Source: JAZDOH01 sp043798815 (lineage in GTDB: Bacteria > Patescibacteriota > Gracilibacteria > UM-FILTER-43-11). From it: a stretch of 7,337 nucleotides of DNA. The stretch spans positions 1 through 7,337 of the forward strand of contig JAZDOH010000087.1 of assembly GCA_043798815.1 (NCBI GenBank), in the 5' to 3' direction. Below, piece after piece: positions 5,869-7,337 of the stretch (positions within the stretch are counted from its first letter, which is position 1; each line of letters opens with the position of its first letter). The notes beneath the pieces were generated by a model. It saw nothing but the letters and a program-made list of their open reading frames with translations. It ran no database searches and was not told where the DNA came from. The translations under genes were made by a program, and so were the position numbers.

Positions 5869-7337
5869 AAATTTTCTTTAATGCTTTGAGCGGCTAAGGG
5901 TCCGGCGACGGCGGCGATTTGATCTTTTGTGGCGGCGCGAACGGCCGCGGCGGAGCCAAAATGCATAAGTAGGCGTTTCTTGAGCTTTGAGCCCACGCCG
6001 GGAATGTCGTCGATGGCGGATTGGGTCATCTTTTTATCCCGCGAACCGCGGCTGGCCGTGATGGCAAAGCGATGCGCCTCATCCCGCAGGCGCTGTAGAA
6101 GGTACGAAGCTTCGGAAGTGGACTTTAAGTTTATAGCATCCGCCTGCCTCGGCACAAACACTTCTTCCTTTTCTTTGGCGAGCGAAAGCACGGGAATGTC
6201 GAGATTTTTGCCTTGGAGCACTTTGACTACCACCCCCAATTGCCCCTTGCCGCCATCGATAACCATGAGATCGGGACGGGATTCAAAAGAAAGGTCGCGT
6301 TTCTTTTTTTGGTAGGCCATGTAAATGTTGTCGCTGATATCAATGCCTGTTTTTCCGGCGCGCTCAACTTTACCAATTAGCGGCTTGGGCGCCTGGGCGA
6401 TCTCTACCCAGCCAAAAGCCAAATGATAATCTTTTAAATCTTGGCTGAGGCTCATGTAAAGCCGTTTCTGTCTGGAGTGCTCAATGCATTTTTTCATCAG
6501 GTGATAACCGAATTTATGCCCTCGTTCTTTCGGATCAATCCAAAGTACGCTGATGTCATGAACCGTGTCGGAGAGAGGCCGCGTACGGCAAAACCCGACG
6601 ATTTTTTTGTTTTTTTCCAGGATGTGGAATTGTTCCGGACGATAGTCTTCCCGATTGAGCGGATTTTTTTTAGCGGTTTTTCCAATAAACGCCATGTCTT
6701 TTTTCTTGGCTTTGCGGATTTTATAGCCTTCTGGCAACGGGTCTGGCAGGTGATTGAGGCGGCGCGTCAGAACTTCTTCCAAGCTCGCGTAATCGTCGTT
6801 TTTTGAGGCGGTGGAGCGCAGGCGGAATTGGCGGTAATCCGCTTTGTTGGCCAGCCCGTTTTTAAATACGACCATACTGCCAATGGTTTCAGTGCCGAAA
6901 AGATGGGAAATGTCGTACCCTTCAATGCGCTTGAGGCTTTTAAGGTTCAGGATTTTTTTAAGTTCACCCAAGGCCAGTTCCGCTTTGCGTTCCGCCGATT
7001 CCCAGGCCACACGGCTGGCCGTGGCAAAGGCGCGGGCATTTTGGATGGCGAGCATCACCAGATCGTCTTTAACGCCTGCTTTGGGGTGAATGAGGTTTAC
7101 CGCGTGATCGGTGAAGGAGCGGATGTAATCCTCGAGAATTTTCGGTTCCTCAACTTCTACAGAAACCATTACTTCACGAGGAATATCCGCTGCAAGAGCG
7201 TAGTAATCGCGTAAAAACGCTTCCATCACCTCTACGGGCGAGTCTTCCCCTTCCGATACAAACCGCTCTGAAGAAAGGAGCTTGCCTCCGCGGATTTGGA
7301 AAAGGACGAAATAGTTTTTCCCTAAATCCTCCGCAAA
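5865..7337 (-). CDS. uvrC: UvrABC excinuclease subunit C with inserted GNAT domain (5' end outside window)
   Basis: Dual-incision subunit of nucleotide excision repair. The open frame runs off the window edge, so the GTG at 7227-7229 is not the start; 36 further in-frame codons upstream look like UvrC. Residue numbers here count from the edge, giving 490 visible residues. The GIY-YIG and UvrB-binding UVR domains lie outside. The visible part has the segment before the nuclease domain (about 1-105, with LIHPKAGVKDDLVMLAIQNA at 83-102), then the RNase H-like nuclease with GYDISHLFG (catalytic Asp142), VIDGGKGQL (Asp361) and RDEAHRFAI (His422), and finally the tandem helix-hairpin-helix DNA-binding domain (about 438-490, DIPGVGSKLKKRLL). 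A GNAT-like domain (about 205-343) interrupts the nuclease domain between Asp142 and Asp361, 219 residues apart; in Thermotoga maritima UvrC the matching pair is about 62 apart, from memory. The frame has no break. The TGA stop overlaps the rlmI start. Confidence 0.96.
   Translation of the reverse strand, partial: FAEDLGKNYFVLFQIRGGKLLSSERFVSEGEDSPVEVMEAFLRDYYALAADIPREVMVSVEVEEPKILEDYIRSFTDHAVNLIHPKAGVKDDLVMLAIQNARAFATASRVAWESAERKAELALGELKKILNLKSLKRIEGYDISHLFGTETIGSMVVFKNGLANKADYRQFRLRSTASKNDDYASLEEVLTRRLNHLPDPLPEGYKIRKAKKKDMAFIGKTAKKNPLNREDYRPEQFHILEKNKKIVGFCRTRPLSDTVHDISVLWIDPKERGHKFGYHLMKKCIEHSRQKRLYMSLSQDLKDYHLAFGWVEIAQAPKPLIGKVERAGKTGIDISDNIYMAYQKKKRDLSFESRPDLMVIDGGKGQLGVVVKVLQGKNLDIPVLSLAKEKEEVFVPRQADAINLKSTSEASYLLQRLRDEAHRFAITASRGSRDKKMTQSAIDDIPGVGSKLKKRLLMHFGSAAAVRAATKDQIAAVAGPLAAQSIKENL
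6309..6725 (-). other. GNAT acetyltransferase-like domain inserted within UvrC
   Basis: Codes for about 139 residues within the UvrC frame (205-343 counted from the window edge). It starts YKIRKAKKKDMAFI, a typical GNAT strand 1/helix 1. Strands 2-3 follow (FHILEKNKKIVGFCRTRPLS), then strand 4 and the acetyl-CoA loop (ISVLWIDPKERGHKFGYHLM), helix 3 (KKCIEHSRQ), strand 5 (RLYMSLS), helix 4 with AFGWVEIAQ where GNATs usually have a Y/F-x-GF motif, and a last strand NIYMAYQ. In ordinary UvrC the segment just before it (EEVLTRRL) is followed after a short linker by PDLxxIDGGKGQ. Here the same two UvrC segments resume perfectly on either side. The pyrophosphate loop is R-G-H-K-F-G, with Lys where the second glycine of R/QxxGxG/A usually sits, so activity is uncertain. 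Rough hand counts give about 45% G+C for 6361-6720 against about 54% in four flanking 60-base blocks, partly because the insert is lysine-rich. Confidence 0.85.

Noticed and set aside
6309..6725. A separate GNAT gene overlapping or interrupting a broken uvrC
   Set aside because: There is no stop, frame change or convincing internal start; both uvrC halves share one frame with the insert and keep their catalytic residues.
7227..7229. GTG as the start codon of uvrC, giving a 454-residue protein
   Set aside because: The frame continues to the window edge with UvrC-like residues (KNYFVLFQIRGGKLLSSERF), and the known N-terminal UvrC domains would be missing.

Overview
The 7.3-kb window is a compact stretch of bacterial chromosome. 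It holds five complete protein genes and two genes cut by the window edges. I see no rRNA, tRNA, CRISPR array or insertion sequence. Codon use looks standard. TGA ends uvrC at its expected C-terminus, which argues against a code that reads TGA as glycine. None of the five visible start codons has a recognisable Shine-Dalgarno sequence, and no intergenic gap exceeds 52 bp. Convergent and coupled genes overlap. These traits fit a streamlined lineage, possibly Patescibacteria/CPR (Peregrinibacteria-like), but that placement is an inference and not proven by any marker here.

Layout. (1) Bases 3-191, + strand: the 3' end of an unrecognised gene whose stop shares a TTAA with the stop of the next gene. 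(2) Bases 188-2618, - strand: a small membrane-anchored YtxH-like protein followed by hppA, a membrane pyrophosphatase with the lysine typical of K+-independent proton pumps. A five-unit 7-bp tandem repeat lies between them. (3) A 39-bp AT-rich divergent gap. (4) Bases 2658-4706, + strand: a membrane-anchored amidohydrolase (Amidohydrolase_2 type) abutting a tRNA-dihydrouridine synthase with no spacer (TAA then ATG). (5) Bases 4675-7337, - strand: uvrC (5' end outside the window) overlapping an rlmI-type rRNA methyltransferase gene by ATGA. The rlmI 3' end overlaps the dus 3' end by 32 bp.

Functions are mostly housekeeping: energy conservation from pyrophosphate, tRNA modification, 23S rRNA modification and nucleotide excision repair. 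The outstanding feature is in UvrC. A roughly 140-residue GNAT acetyltransferase-like domain sits inside the RNase H-like nuclease domain, between the first and second catalytic aspartates. The reading frame is continuous and all recognised nuclease residues are kept. I know of no description of such a UvrC-GNAT chimera, and it is the best candidate here for something new.
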